64,000 bases of DNA from an uncultured Actinomycetes bacterium (GCA_903874965.1 CAIQUD010000004.1:1-64000), one strand, 5' to 3'. Positions 8,796-18,879 are shown, numbered from the stretch's first letter. A program made the numbers and translations. The notes: a model not told the origin generated them from the sequence alone.

Positions 8796-9947
8796 GTGTC
8801 TGAGACCCCCGTGAAGCCAGAAAAGCCCCAGTGGAAAGAACTCTTCCTTGAGGTGGTGACCTCAGGACTGTGCACTGGATGTGCGGGCTGCATCATTGCT
8901 TGCCCACACGACGTCCTGAACTATGACGACAAGCTTGGCAACTACAAGCCCTTCCACTTAGACATCGACGGTGGACGAGAGGACTGCACCCATGGCCAAA
9001 AGGGCTGCACGATGTGCACTCGAGCGTGCCCTCGTTTTCGCTCTTGGGAAACCGAAATCGACACCCACCTTCACGGGCGCGAGCGATCCGACGAAGACGT
9101 TGCTGGGCTTTCCCTCGACATCTTCTTGGCTCGGGCCACCGATCCAGAACTCTTGGAAGCTGGACAAGACGGCGGCTTTGTTTCGGCACTGCTGACGTTC
9201 GCACTCGAGAACGATGTCATTGATGCAGCGCTCGTTTCTGACCTAGAGGGCGATGGCACTTCGTGGAAAGCCGAACCAGCGGTCGTCACCGACCGAGCAG
9301 GCGTTCTCCGCACGGCGGGGTCTCGCTACACGTACTCCGCAAACACCCTTGCCTATCCGCAAGCGGTTGAAGGTGGCGCAGAACGGATTGCGCTCGTTGG
9401 CATGGGTTGCCAAGCCTCAGCACCTGGAGCGATGCAGGCACGCAAGGCAGGAAAGATTGCTCGTCGCCTGTCATTGACGATTGGTCTCTTGTGCTCGAAG
9501 ACCTTCGACGACGCAATCTTCGAAGAATTGTTCGAGGCAAAGTACAGCCTGACGAGATCAATGATCAAGAAGATGAACATCAAGGGTGTCTTCCAGATTT
9601 GGACCCATGACGGCGGCTACCACGAGGTTCCACTCAAAGAAGCCCATGCCTGGACCCGAGAGGGTTGCAAGGCGTGCCCTGACTTCGCAGCAGAACACGC
9701 AGACATCTCAACTGGCGGCATTGGCACGTTCTCCGATTGGACACTGACCATTGTTCGCACCGAAAAGGGTCGCGATCTCCTCAACCAGATGATCGAAGTC
9801 GGTGCTGTTGAAGTTCGCCCTGGAGACGACGATCCCGCTGCGCTGGCACTCCTTCGTCGCCTCGCAGGTGTGAGTCGCAAGCGTTGGCCCGCAACAGCAG
9901 TCCCAATGCCTGGTCGACTTCCCGCTCCTGCCGCACCGACTGCCTAA
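8796..9947 (+). CDS. Coenzyme F420 hydrogenase/dehydrogenase beta-subunit (FrhB) family protein
   Basis: N-terminal ferredoxin motif CTGCAGCIIACPHDVL; C-terminal CKACPDFAAEHADISTGGIG. GTG start. Confidence 0.88.
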   Translation: MSETPVKPEKPQWKELFLEVVTSGLCTGCAGCIIACPHDVLNYDDKLGNYKPFHLDIDGGREDCTHGQKGCTMCTRACPRFRSWETEIDTHLHGRERSDEDVAGLSLDIFLARATDPELLEAGQDGGFVSALLTFALENDVIDAALVSDLEGDGTSWKAEPAVVTDRAGVLRTAGSRYTYSANTLAYPQAVEGGAERIALVGMGCQASAPGAMQARKAGKIARRLSLTIGLLCSKTFDDAIFEELFEAKYSLTRSMIKKMNIKGVFQIWTHDGGYHEVPLKEAHAWTREGCKACPDFAAEHADISTGGIGTFSDWTLTIVRTEKGRDLLNQMIEVGAVEVRPGDDDPAALALLRRLAGVSRKRWPATAVPMPGRLPAPAAPTA

Positions 9948-9951
9948 GCGC

Positions 9952-10608
9952 ATGCCACGAACCAAGAAGACTGCAAGCCCGCCGTCAATGACGGTTGTCC
10001 ATCTTGTGCGTCACGGTCAGACACCGTCGACCGGCAAGGTGCTTCCCGGCCGAGCGAAAGGCCTTCACTTGGCCGAGACCGGGAGAGTTCAAGCCGAGCG
10101 CGCGGCGAAAAGGTTCCAAGAACTCGCTGTCGCTCCAACCGCTGTCTACGCCTCACCACTCGAGCGCACTCGAGAGACAGCAAAGCCAATTGCGAAGGCA
10201 CTTGGACTCACGACCAAAATTCATCGCGGCTTGCTCGAATGCGAATTTGGCGAATGGACGGGCAAGGAATTGAAGGAGCTCATGAAGTTGCCTGAATGGG
10301 AAACCGTTCAACGAGCGCCTTCGCTCTTCCGTTTCCCCGGAGGCGAGTCGTTCTCCGAGATGCAGACCCGGGCATTTGGAGCCGTCACCGAAATCGCTGA
10401 TGCTCACCGTGGCGAGTCAGTGGTTCTCGTGAGCCACGCAGATCCCATCAAGGCGATCGTCGCCGCTGCCGTCGGAACCCCACTGGACCTTTTCCAGCGT
10501 CTGGTCATTTCGCCCTGCTCGATCACGACGCTCGGCTTTTCTCGTCAAGGAGTCATTGTGCTTTCTGTCAACACCACGCCATCGCTTTCGGAATTGGTTC
10601 CGTCATGA
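9952..10608 (+). CDS. Histidine phosphatase family protein (MSMEG_4193-like)
   Basis: VVHLVRHGQT (RHG motif), YASPLERTRETA, LLECEFGEW, VVLVSHADPIKAI. Confidence 0.9.
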   Translation: MPRTKKTASPPSMTVVHLVRHGQTPSTGKVLPGRAKGLHLAETGRVQAERAAKRFQELAVAPTAVYASPLERTRETAKPIAKALGLTTKIHRGLLECEFGEWTGKELKELMKLPEWETVQRAPSLFRFPGGESFSEMQTRAFGAVTEIADAHRGESVVLVSHADPIKAIVAAAVGTPLDLFQRLVISPCSITTLGFSRQGVIVLSVNTTPSLSELVPS

Positions 10609-11099
10609 CCATGCATTCCTTCGAAAATCCTGAGCGCTGCACCGTTGGAACCATTGGTGAAGTTGGGGCACGCCTGTTTCTGATTCAAGTTCGTGAAGGG
10701 CGACGCCTCTTGACCGTGAAAGTCGAGAAAATTCAAGTCGCGACCCTCGCGACCTACCTTGCTCGGCTGGTGAAGGAAATGGGAAGACCTCAACATCTTC
10801 CAGACGACCTCAACCTTGAAGCGGAACTCGACATTGACTTCACCGTTGGCGATGTCAATGTCATGGCCGTAGAGGACCAACTTCGGATCGTGCTCGAACT
10901 CGATGAGCTCGTTGCCGAAGATGAAGAGGGGGACGCGGCGATCATCTCACTCACGAGGGAACAGGCGGCTGCCTTCGCTATTCACGCCACACGACTCGTC
11001 GAAGGTGGACGTCCTCCATGTCCGCTGTGTTCACTGCCGCTTGACCCCCGTGGGCATGACTGCCCACGGACGAATGGCCACCGCGCGCCAATCACCTGA
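10605..11099 (+). CDS. DUF3090 family protein
   Basis: ATGA overlap with upstream gene; C-terminal Cys/His cluster CPLCSLPLDPRGHDCPR, characteristic of the DUF3090 neighbour of SCO1664. Confidence 0.85.
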   Translation: MTMHSFENPERCTVGTIGEVGARLFLIQVREGRRLLTVKVEKIQVATLATYLARLVKEMGRPQHLPDDLNLEAELDIDFTVGDVNVMAVEDQLRIVLELDELVAEDEEGDAAIISLTREQAAAFAIHATRLVEGGRPPCPLCSLPLDPRGHDCPRTNGHRAPIT

Positions 11100-11100
11100 G

Positions 11101-11811
11101 GTGGACCACGATTCCTTCGTTCACCTGCTCGCCACGGGAACGCTTGAAGTTCACGGTCGAGTCACGGGTTCCTCAAATTCGACGCTCCTCTGCACCGTCA
11201 GGCTCGGAGAAGCATCATCACTCGCCATTTTCAAACCAGAACGAGGCGAACGCCCTCTGTGGGACTTCCCTGCGGGGCTCTGGCGCAGAGAAGTCGCAGC
11301 GGCCATCCTGGCGGAGAAGTTTGATCTCCCGCTTCTTCCAACGACCATCATTCGAGATGATCCCGATCTTGGGATTGGTTCAATTTCCGCGTATATCGAC
11401 CACGATCCTGAAGAGCACTACTTCATGCTCCGAGACGACGAGGCGCTCGCTGATTGGTTTCAAACCCTCGCGGCCTTCGATGTCATCGCCAACAATTCAG
11501 ATCGCAAAGCTGGGCACATCCTTCGTGGCGAAAACGGTCTCTTTGCGATCGACCATGGCCTCTGCTTCCACGAGGACGACAAACTCCGAACCGTTGTTTG
11601 GGACTTCTCTGACGAACCGCTGCTGCCGGGAGTAACAACAACGCTGGAGGAACTCAAGCGGTTCGGACTCCCCGACGAACTTGAGTCGCTTCTAGCCCCG
11701 GAGGAGATCGAAGCGCTGATGCGCAGAGTTGAGGAACTCCTTGAAGCGGGCTCGCTTCCAATTCCCGATGAAGAGGGAAACTGGCCACCGTATCCATGGC
11801 CTTTGATCTAA
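11101..11811 (+). CDS. SCO1664-like protein with PI3K/HipA-type kinase fold motifs
   Basis: FKPERGERPLWDFPAGLWRREVAA, FDVIANNSDRKAGHIL, FAIDHGLCFH. GTG start at 11101 placed after the DUF3090 stop. Confidence 0.85.
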   Translation: MDHDSFVHLLATGTLEVHGRVTGSSNSTLLCTVRLGEASSLAIFKPERGERPLWDFPAGLWRREVAAAILAEKFDLPLLPTTIIRDDPDLGIGSISAYIDHDPEEHYFMLRDDEALADWFQTLAAFDVIANNSDRKAGHILRGENGLFAIDHGLCFHEDDKLRTVVWDFSDEPLLPGVTTTLEELKRFGLPDELESLLAPEEIEALMRRVEELLEAGSLPIPDEEGNWPPYPWPLI

Positions 11812-11858
11812 CTCCGGTCGATTTGGTCGTTCAGCCCATTCAGCAGTAGCGGGCAAAA

Positions 11859-11894
11859 GGAGAACTCCCGCCCTCTTTCGAGAACGGGAGCTCC
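11859..11894 (-). terminator. Putative terminator downstream of etfA
   Basis: ggag-aa-ctcccg / cgggag-ctcc inverted repeat; on the minus strand the stem is followed by a short TTTT (complement of 'aaaa' at 11855-11858). Confidence 0.55.
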
Positions 11895-11919
11895 AAAACT
11901 TCGAGAGCAACGAGGCGAA

Positions 11920-12885
11920 TTAGCCGCGTGACTTGAGCGCTTCAATCAGTGCTGGCACGACCTTGTTGACGTCGCCAACAATGCCGAGGTCTGCAACGCT
12001 GAAGATTGGCGCCTCTTGGTCCTTGTTGATGGCGATGATGTTCTTGGAACCCTTCATGCCAACGAGGTGCTGCGTCGCACCTGAAATGCCGCAGGCAAGG
12101 TAGACAGTCGGCTTGACGGTCTTTCCGGTCTGGCCAACTTGGTGGCTGTACGGAACCCAACCAGCATCGACAATTGCTCGACTTGCTCCTGCAGCGCCAT
12201 TGAGCAACTTGGCAAGGTCATTGATCCATGCGTAGTTGTTGGCAGATCCAAGGCCACGGCCACCAGAAACGACAACAGCCGCTTCATCCAACTTGGGTCC
12301 AGAACGCTCTTCCACGTGGCGAGCGACGATCGTCGCCGTCCCCGTGTTGCCTGCTGCGGGTGCTGCTGCAGCAACAACAGCTGCGGCAGCGCCACCGGCT
12401 GGCTCCGCGGTGAAGGACTTCGCCCGGATGACGTAGATACCAACGCCGGTGCCGGTGAACTTGGCGTGCACAATTTGGGTGCCACCGAAGATCGGGTGCT
12501 CGGTCGAAAGGCCATCGTCGTTGTTGAGTCCGGTCACGTTCGTCAACACGGGAACGTTGAGCTTTGCCGAGAGGCGCCCAGCAATGTCCCGACCGTCATA
12601 GGAGGTAGGGATGAGGAGTGCACTTGCGCCACTGGTGCTCAGCACCGAGACAAGAGCGCCGGCAACTGGCACGCCAGGCAGCGCACCGCCGAGGTCACCA
12701 ATGTCATACAGCGTCGTTGCACCGTACTCACCAATGGTGCCTGCTGCCGCAGCAACACCAGGGCCCCATGAGGCAGCTTCGACCGTCGTGGCAAGGCCAC
12801 GAGCGGCGGTGAGGAGTTCAAGCGAGGTGGCCGTCGGGCCGGACTCGGTGAGTTCTACGAGGACCAGAATCTTGTCGATCGCCAT
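11920..12885 (-). CDS. etfA: Electron transfer flavoprotein alpha subunit
   Basis: C-terminal FAD-binding signature [28 protein letters not shown]. Confidence 0.95.
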   Translation of the reverse strand: MAIDKILVLVELTESGPTATSLELLTAARGLATTVEAASWGPGVAAAAGTIGEYGATTLYDIGDLGGALPGVPVAGALVSVLSTSGASALLIPTSYDGRDIAGRLSAKLNVPVLTNVTGLNNDDGLSTEHPIFGGTQIVHAKFTGTGVGIYVIRAKSFTAEPAGGAAAAVVAAAAPAAGNTGTATIVARHVEERSGPKLDEAAVVVSGGRGLGSANNYAWINDLAKLLNGAAGASRAIVDAGWVPYSHQVGQTGKTVKPTVYLACGISGATQHLVGMKGSKNIIAINKDQEAPIFSVADLGIVGDVNKVVPALIEALKSRG

Positions 12886-12951
12886 TTCGAGGTGCTCCTT
12901 CAAGCAAATACTGCAGAGTAGATGGATGTCTTGTTTGGCCCAGGGCCAGAA

Positions 12952-13731
12952 TTAGATGAGCTTCAGGCCCTCAAGGAAGGTAACGATGCGCTGGGCACCA
13001 TCGCCCTCATCAACGACAATCTCGCCAGAAGCACGGGCTTCTGCATCGACGACCTTGGTAATCGTCTGACCCGAGCCAGCCGCACCAATGTCCGATGGGG
13101 AGAGTCCGAGGTCGGCAACGGTGACTTGGTCAACCGGCTTCGACTTTGCCGCCATGATCCCCTTGAACGAAGGGTAGCGAGGCTCCACCACGCCAGCCGT
13201 CACGGTCACAACCGCAGGGAGGGGCGAGGTGACCTCGTCGTAGCCAGCTTCAGTCTGACGGTCGACCTTGACGGTTGAGCCATCAATGGTCACCGACTTG
13301 GCGAAGGTGATCGACGGAAGGTCGAGCAACTCAGCGAGCTGGACAGGCGTCGTTCCGGTGTAGCCATCGGAGGATTCAGTGGCGGCGAGGATGAGGTCGA
13401 ACTGCGTGCGCTTGATCGCCGCAGCCAGCACCTTGGCAGTCCCGAGTGCATCGGAGCCCTTCAGTGCATCATCGGAGACGAGAATCGCTTTCGCCGCGCC
13501 CATCGCAAGCGCCGTGCGAAGGCCAGAGACCTCGCCATTGGCAGCCATGGAAACGAGCGTGACTTCTCCACCGCCGGCCTTGTCAACCAGTTGGAGCGCC
13601 ATTTCAACGCCATAGGCGTCCGAGTCATCCATGATCAACTTGCCCGTGCGATTGAGCGTGTTGGTGGATGCCTCGAGCGACTGCGGGGCGGCTGGATCGG
13701 GAATTTGCTTCACACAGACGACAACGTTCAT
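12952..13731 (-). CDS. etfB: Electron transfer flavoprotein beta subunit
   Basis: MNVVVCVKQIPDP start; VEMALQLVD..., directly upstream of etfA. Confidence 0.95.
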   Translation of the reverse strand: MNVVVCVKQIPDPAAPQSLEASTNTLNRTGKLIMDDSDAYGVEMALQLVDKAGGGEVTLVSMAANGEVSGLRTALAMGAAKAILVSDDALKGSDALGTAKVLAAAIKRTQFDLILAATESSDGYTGTTPVQLAELLDLPSITFAKSVTIDGSTVKVDRQTEAGYDEVTSPLPAVVTVTAGVVEPRYPSFKGIMAAKSKPVDQVTVADLGLSPSDIGAAGSGQTITKVVDAEARASGEIVVDEGDGAQRIVTFLEGLKLI

Positions 13732-13779
13732 GGCGAGCATCTTAGAGCGTCTCGCGGGAGGTCAATCCGGCCCCCTCGG

Positions 13780-14478
13780 CTAGTCGCCGAATGACTCCAT
13801 TTTGACGGCCAACAGACCCCAATCGGGGCGATCGGTGATGATGCAGTCAACGCCGAGTTCAACCATTCGCTTGAGATCATCAGGTCCATTCACGGTCCAG
13901 GTGTTGATCTCGAGACCGGCATCGTGAGCCAACTCGAGCGCCTCTTCCTTGACTGACCAGACGAAGGGATGCAGCGCACTAAATCCTGCATCTCTGGCAG
14001 AAAGCACCGCTTCGGCTAGGTCAGTTCCTGGATTGAGCAGCCATCCCACTTGCACGGTTGGATCAAGTGCCACGACGCGCTCAATGGTGGGCCGGTGAAA
14101 GCTCGAGTAGATCACTCGATCCGTCGCTCCAGACTGTTCGACCACTCCGAGGACGGCCGCAGCGAAGGCATCAGTTGGATCAAAGTTCGGGTCATCTGGG
14201 TCGACCTTCAACTCAACATTGCAGCGAAGACTTCCGAGAACCTCGAGGACCTCTTCGAGCGTCGGAACAAATGGCGGAAGATCTGCGCATCGAGTGTCCG
14301 CAATTGCTCTCCCGTCACTCAGCTCAGCGTCATGGTGCACCACAATTGCGCCGTCACTCGTGCGATGCACATCGAGTTCAACGCCGTCACATCCGAGTTC
14401 CACTGCGGCGGTAAACGCCTCAAGGGTGTTCTCCAAGGCATTGAGTGTGCACCCTCGGTGGGCATAGATCGCGGTCAC
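13780..14478 (-). CDS. Glycerophosphodiester phosphodiesterase
   Basis: AHRGCTLNALENTLEAFTAAVELGCDGVELDVHRTSDGAIVVHHD; GTG start at 14478 preceded by AAGGGAGAAA. Confidence 0.92.
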   Translation of the reverse strand: MTAIYAHRGCTLNALENTLEAFTAAVELGCDGVELDVHRTSDGAIVVHHDAELSDGRAIADTRCADLPPFVPTLEEVLEVLGSLRCNVELKVDPDDPNFDPTDAFAAAVLGVVEQSGATDRVIYSSFHRPTIERVVALDPTVQVGWLLNPGTDLAEAVLSARDAGFSALHPFVWSVKEEALELAHDAGLEINTWTVNGPDDLKRMVELGVDCIITDRPDWGLLAVKMESFGD

Positions 14479-14681
14479 AGTTTCTCCCTTGGTTGTCCTC
14501 GTCCATCGTCGCGCAACAATGCCCAAAACCCTTGGCAAGTTCGGCTTACATCCGAATTGTTTCCAATTCAGTCTTGGCTTGTGCGCGGATGCACAAGTGC
14601 GTAAGGTTGCCTCTGCACAGCTCCACCGGCTCCAAGCGAGGGCGGGGTGCATGTGACGTTGAGTGTGAGGGGAAGAACCCA

Positions 14682-14981
14682 ATGGCGCTGATCTGGAACC
14701 GGTCGATTGACTGGGATGCGGACGACTGGCGAGATGCTGCTGCGTGTCGAAACACCACGGCCGACATGTTCTTTCCGATTGGAGCGACGGGAGTCGCTGT
14801 CGATCAGATCGAGTCGGCAAAGCGTCTCTGTCGGCAGTGTGAAGTTACCGAGCCATGTCTTGAGTTTGCGTTAGCAACGAATCAAGAGTGTGGAGTCTGG
14901 GGAGGCACCTCAGAAGAGGAGCGCCGCAAGATTCGCAAGCAGTGGCTCGCCGCTCGCCGGAGGGCGAACGCCAACCGTTGA
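14682..14981 (+). CDS. whiB1: WhiB-family Fe-S transcription factor (WhiB1-like)
   Basis: ACRN...FFPIGATG...CRQCEVTEPCLEFAL...GVWGG: four conserved Cys and the GVWGG turn. Confidence 0.92.
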   Translation: MALIWNRSIDWDADDWRDAAACRNTTADMFFPIGATGVAVDQIESAKRLCRQCEVTEPCLEFALATNQECGVWGGTSEEERRKIRKQWLAARRRANANR

Positions 14982-14985
14982 CGTC

Positions 14986-16491
14986 TTAGTCAGCGTCATT
15001 GAGCGGAACCGTGAATCGAACGAGCGTTCCCCCACCGAGTTCGGTTGGTGCGCTCATCATCTCGATCGTTCCGCCAAGTTGGCTCTGAAGGAGATCTCGA
15101 ACGATCGAGAGCCCAAGCGACGTCGTTGTTTGAATGGAGAAGTCGTCGGGAAGTCCTCTGCCGTTGTCGGTGATCACGACTTCAATTCCCTCGTCATCGT
15201 GGCGAAGTCCCAAGTGCACGCGACCAATCAACTCTTCGTGACGAATCACCCACTGTCCATCGACTTCAACTGCAGCATCAGGCAACGCAAACGCATGCTC
15301 CACGGCGTTCTGCAGCAACTCGGCAAGGGCAACGGCCAGGGGCGTTGCGATCTCCGCGCCAACTTCACCGAGGTCCCCCTCGACCACGATTTCAACCGAT
15401 TGCTCGGTCACGACCGAGTCATGCGCCATGGCGACAAGTGACGTAACAATGTCGTCAAAGGGCACCTGGTCGTTGGGCTCACGTGACAACACTTCATGAA
15501 CGAGCGCTATCGACCGCACTCTGCGCTCGGCCTCTAAGAGCGCCGACCTGCCCTCTGGACCCGAGACGCGCCGGGCTTGGAGTGAGAGCAATGAAGAAAT
15601 GGTTTGGAGGTTGTTCTTCACTCGGTGATGCACTTCACGAATCGCCGTATCTTTCGAGAGGACCAACCGGTCCAGTCGTCGAACGTCAGTGACATCTCGA
15701 ATGAGCACGATGGCACCAGTCACTTCGCCACTGGCGACCAACGGGATTGCTTGGATCAACACCGCGACTTCAGATCGTCGACCAACTTCGGCGACAAAAG
15801 GCTCGACCACTTCGAGCGCCTTCGACACCACAAGCAATTCATCGCTCAAGTCAACGAGATACCGACCTTCCGGTGGCGAAAAAATGCCAAGGCGGTGTAA
15901 GGCATTCACGGCGTTCGGAGATGCGAATTCCACCTGCGTTGCCTCATCGACCACGATCACGCCATCGCCAACTCGAGGACTTCCCTCGACGTAGACGTCG
16001 GCTTCGGCGAAGGGAAAAGCACCTTCAACCACCATGCGGCTGAGGCGGTTATAGGCGTCTGCGTAGAGCTGCTCATACAGCGAGACCGTGTGCTGATGTC
16101 CACCGGTGAGTCGAAGCACCGTGGCGATTTCATTTCCCTCGAAGCGGACAGGGAACGACTCAATGCGAAGCGACGGCGCGAAGACCTCCTGATGGAGCAT
16201 CCACGATTCGGACCGACCGTGAGCTGAGGCCCCTTCGCGCACGTTGTAGTCGAGTGTTTGGCCGACGAGGTCAACCGAAAGCCTTGTTGGGCAGTTGTTC
16301 GGTCGAATCTGCCCAACAATCACAAAGCCAGTCGATGAGTCCGCCGCAGTTGCCACTGGGGCAAGCAGCAGCAAATCAGAAAAAGACAGGTCCGACATGA
16401 GCGACCAAGAACCAAGAAGTCGCTGGAGGTGGTCAATCTCGGTTGGGTTGAGGTCGGTCCGAAGCGCAGCTAATTCGGCCAGCGTCGCCAT
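14986..16491 (-). CDS. pdtaS: PdtaS-like sensor histidine kinase (GAF/PAS, HisKA_2, HATPase)
   Basis: REVHHRVKNNLQTISSLLSLQARR (HisKA_2 H-box), ELLQNAVEHAF, DNGRGLPDDF, SLGLSIVRDLL. Confidence 0.9.
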   Translation of the reverse strand: MATLAELAALRTDLNPTEIDHLQRLLGSWSLMSDLSFSDLLLLAPVATAADSSTGFVIVGQIRPNNCPTRLSVDLVGQTLDYNVREGASAHGRSESWMLHQEVFAPSLRIESFPVRFEGNEIATVLRLTGGHQHTVSLYEQLYADAYNRLSRMVVEGAFPFAEADVYVEGSPRVGDGVIVVDEATQVEFASPNAVNALHRLGIFSPPEGRYLVDLSDELLVVSKALEVVEPFVAEVGRRSEVAVLIQAIPLVASGEVTGAIVLIRDVTDVRRLDRLVLSKDTAIREVHHRVKNNLQTISSLLSLQARRVSGPEGRSALLEAERRVRSIALVHEVLSREPNDQVPFDDIVTSLVAMAHDSVVTEQSVEIVVEGDLGEVGAEIATPLAVALAELLQNAVEHAFALPDAAVEVDGQWVIRHEELIGRVHLGLRHDDEGIEVVITDNGRGLPDDFSIQTTTSLGLSIVRDLLQSQLGGTIEMMSAPTELGGGTLVRFTVPLNDAD

Positions 16492-17384
16492 TACGCGTTG
16501 TCTCCGATTGATGGGCGAAGTGGCACAGCATGTGGCGAGCGCTCGAGGTAGCCCTGAAGTTCCGTCACTCCCGCCGCAGTCAAGATCGCATGGAGATCAC
16601 CAGCCCGATCCGCCACATGCTCGAGCCGGTGTGCGTCAGACGCGGTGGTGAGCGGCACGCCTTTCGCCACAAGTCGCTCGAGAAGACCCGGTGCCGGATA
16701 GAGCTCATTTGCTGGCTTTCGCCAGCCAGCGGAAGAAACCTCAGCCGCCATCTTGGAGGTTGAAGCCGCTTCAGCAATTCGGTCCCACCATTCCGTGGGG
16801 GCGCCTGGACGATAGCCAGCGACCTTCACGAGATCGGGATGCGCCAGAACGTCACAGCTCTTGGTCGCCGCCAACTCCTCAAGTGCTTCGGTATAGGCAT
16901 CCCAACAGGCATCGACATCTCTGGTTTCCCATTCGGCCATTGCAACCTGACCATCAACGTCGTCGAACTGCCAAATACCAATCCAATGGATTGATCCAAG
17001 TAACACATCAAAGGGATACTGAGCCAGAAGCTCTGCAACGCCGTCCATCTGCCCGCGGTAGTAATCAACCTCCATGCCCATGACGACCGGGAGTCCCTGA
17101 CGCTTGGCTTCTAGGCATAATTCAACATAGGCATCGAGATCAGCTTGGACATGGTGGTCAAAGTACGAAGCCATTGACGCCTCAAGATGCGCTTCACCGG
17201 GAGCACCTTCCCAAAACTTCCCCACCACCGAATCGAGTTGGGTGAAGCGATGGAGGTGCTCGGTGAGCGCAATCTCAACGACGCCCTTTTCTTGAGCTCG
17301 TTCGCAGTAGGCCGCCAACTGGTCAAGGACCATTGGCGTCTCACGCTTTGAGTGTGGCCAGAGATGAAGGTGGTAGTCGAGCAT
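16491..17384 (-). CDS. PHP-domain phosphatase (histidinol-phosphatase-like)
   Basis: LDYHLHLWPH, ALTEHLHRF, GMEVDYY, GSIHWIG, DVLAHPDLVK, TASDAHR. Confidence 0.88.
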   Translation of the reverse strand: MLDYHLHLWPHSKRETPMVLDQLAAYCERAQEKGVVEIALTEHLHRFTQLDSVVGKFWEGAPGEAHLEASMASYFDHHVQADLDAYVELCLEAKRQGLPVVMGMEVDYYRGQMDGVAELLAQYPFDVLLGSIHWIGIWQFDDVDGQVAMAEWETRDVDACWDAYTEALEELAATKSCDVLAHPDLVKVAGYRPGAPTEWWDRIAEAASTSKMAAEVSSAGWRKPANELYPAPGLLERLVAKGVPLTTASDAHRLEHVADRAGDLHAILTAAGVTELQGYLERSPHAVPLRPSIGDNA

Positions 17385-17434
17385 GGATTACTCACCCTGC
17401 TTTGCGCTTGAGAACCTACCCAGCGCCATGCGAC

Positions 17435-17668
17435 TTAGGAGTTGCCGAAGCCGACTCGGCGACCCTCAGTCGATGCTCCAACTTCCACGTAGGCAACTTT
17501 GGCAACCGGCACCACGATGGTCTTGCCCCGCTTGTCGGTCAACGTCAACACCCCATCACCAGCGAGCTCCGCCGTGACCTGGGCCAGAACGTCATCACGA
17601 AGAATCTCGTCTCCGAGTTCGACTTCCAACTCCTTCGGCGTCTGCGAGATTCCGATGCGAACGTCCAC
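17435..17668 (-). CDS. DUF3107 family protein
   Basis: 77 aa MDVRIGISQTPKELEVELG...VAYVEVG, matching the small actinobacterial DUF3107 family. Confidence 0.8.
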   Translation of the reverse strand: MDVRIGISQTPKELEVELGDEILRDDVLAQVTAELAGDGVLTLTDKRGKTIVVPVAKVAYVEVGASTEGRRVGFGNS

Positions 17669-17736
17669 GAGTTGTCCTCCACTCTCTGCCCTGTCTGGGC
17701 ATTCCCAAGTTACAGGGCTGAGGCAGACTGGTGGTC

Positions 17737-18879
17737 ATGAGTGACAAGAACCTTGAGGAAGGTCTTACCGAACGAGGTAAAACCTGGGCGTCCACCATGG
17801 GTGGCTATGCCCCAAGTCCAGAGATTCGCGTGGCCCACTCGGACTCTTCGGCGGTTTTTCAACCCTTAGCCAATGATCGAGACCGGAGGATTTTGGCGGA
17901 AGGTCAGCTCTTGGCGGTCGGCGCAACCGCATCAAGCGCTCACGGCACACGGGCCAGGGAAGAAGAGCCCGATGGATGGAGGACGTGCTTTGAGCGTGAC
18001 CGAGACCGGATTCTTCACGCCGCTGCCTTCCGACGACTTGCGGGAAAGACGCAGGTCTTCGTGTATCCCGAAGATCACCAGCGGACTCGCCTCACCCATG
18101 CCTTGGAAGTTGCGCAGGTCGCAACGGGTATCGCACGGGCGCTTGCGCTCAACGTTGCCCTCACTGAGGCCATCGCGTTGGGGCATGACTGTGGCCATGG
18201 TCCAGGCGGCCATGCCAGCGAAGATGCGCTCGATCCATACGTCGACGGTGGATTCAACCACGCCCAATGGGGAGCAGATGTCACGCTGGCGCCACTCAAT
18301 CTGTGCGTAGAGACCTTGGATGGGATCCGAAACCACTCGTGGTCACGTCCTGCCCCATCAACCCCAGAGGGTGAAGTGGTGTCATGGGCCGACCGGATCG
18401 CCTATGTCTGTCATGACTTTGAAGACGCCGTTGGTGCAGGAATCGTCGCACCAGGGCAACTGCCGTCCTTAGTGACCGAGCGCTGTGGATTGACGAGATC
18501 AAGCCAACTTGGCACCTTCGTCCAAGCAGTCATCGCCACGTCACTCAACTCAGGTCAAATTGGCATGGACCCAGACACCGCAGAAGCACTGGCGGCATTT
18601 CGCCGACACAACTACGAGCAGATCTACCTCCGCGATGCCGCAAAGGCGCAAGCGAACGCGGTTGTTGAGGTCCTCCGGGCGCTCGTCGAGCACTTCAGCG
18701 ACAGCCCAAATCTGATTCCCGATGTGGTGGCGATTGGCGGACTTCACGCAGGCGAGTCTGCTGCGGTCATGGCGTCCGTCAACTACGTCGCTGGCATGAC
18801 GGACCGATTCGCGTTTCGAACTGCCGTCAGCCAGCTCGGTTGGGATCCCGCACGATTGCCCAAGAGCATCATTGGCTGA
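17737..18879 (+). CDS. dgt: dGTPase-like HD-domain nucleotide triphosphohydrolase
   Basis: RRLAGKTQVFVYPEDHQRTRLTHALEVAQVATGIARAL, GHDCGHGPGGHASEDAL. Confidence 0.9.
   Translation: MSDKNLEEGLTERGKTWASTMGGYAPSPEIRVAHSDSSAVFQPLANDRDRRILAEGQLLAVGATASSAHGTRAREEEPDGWRTCFERDRDRILHAAAFRRLAGKTQVFVYPEDHQRTRLTHALEVAQVATGIARALALNVALTEAIALGHDCGHGPGGHASEDALDPYVDGGFNHAQWGADVTLAPLNLCVETLDGIRNHSWSRPAPSTPEGEVVSWADRIAYVCHDFEDAVGAGIVAPGQLPSLVTERCGLTRSSQLGTFVQAVIATSLNSGQIGMDPDTAEALAAFRRHNYEQIYLRDAAKAQANAVVEVLRALVEHFSDSPNLIPDVVAIGGLHAGESAAVMASVNYVAGMTDRFAFRTAVSQLGWDPARLPKSIIG

Noticed and set aside
12139-12771. 210-aa plus-strand ORF antisense to etfA
   Set aside because: Lies fully antisense to the well-supported etfA; no recognisable motif.
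17688-17718. gccctgt...acagggc 7-bp inverted repeat between DUF3107 and dgt
   Set aside because: Short arms and a 17-nt loop; could easily occur by chance.
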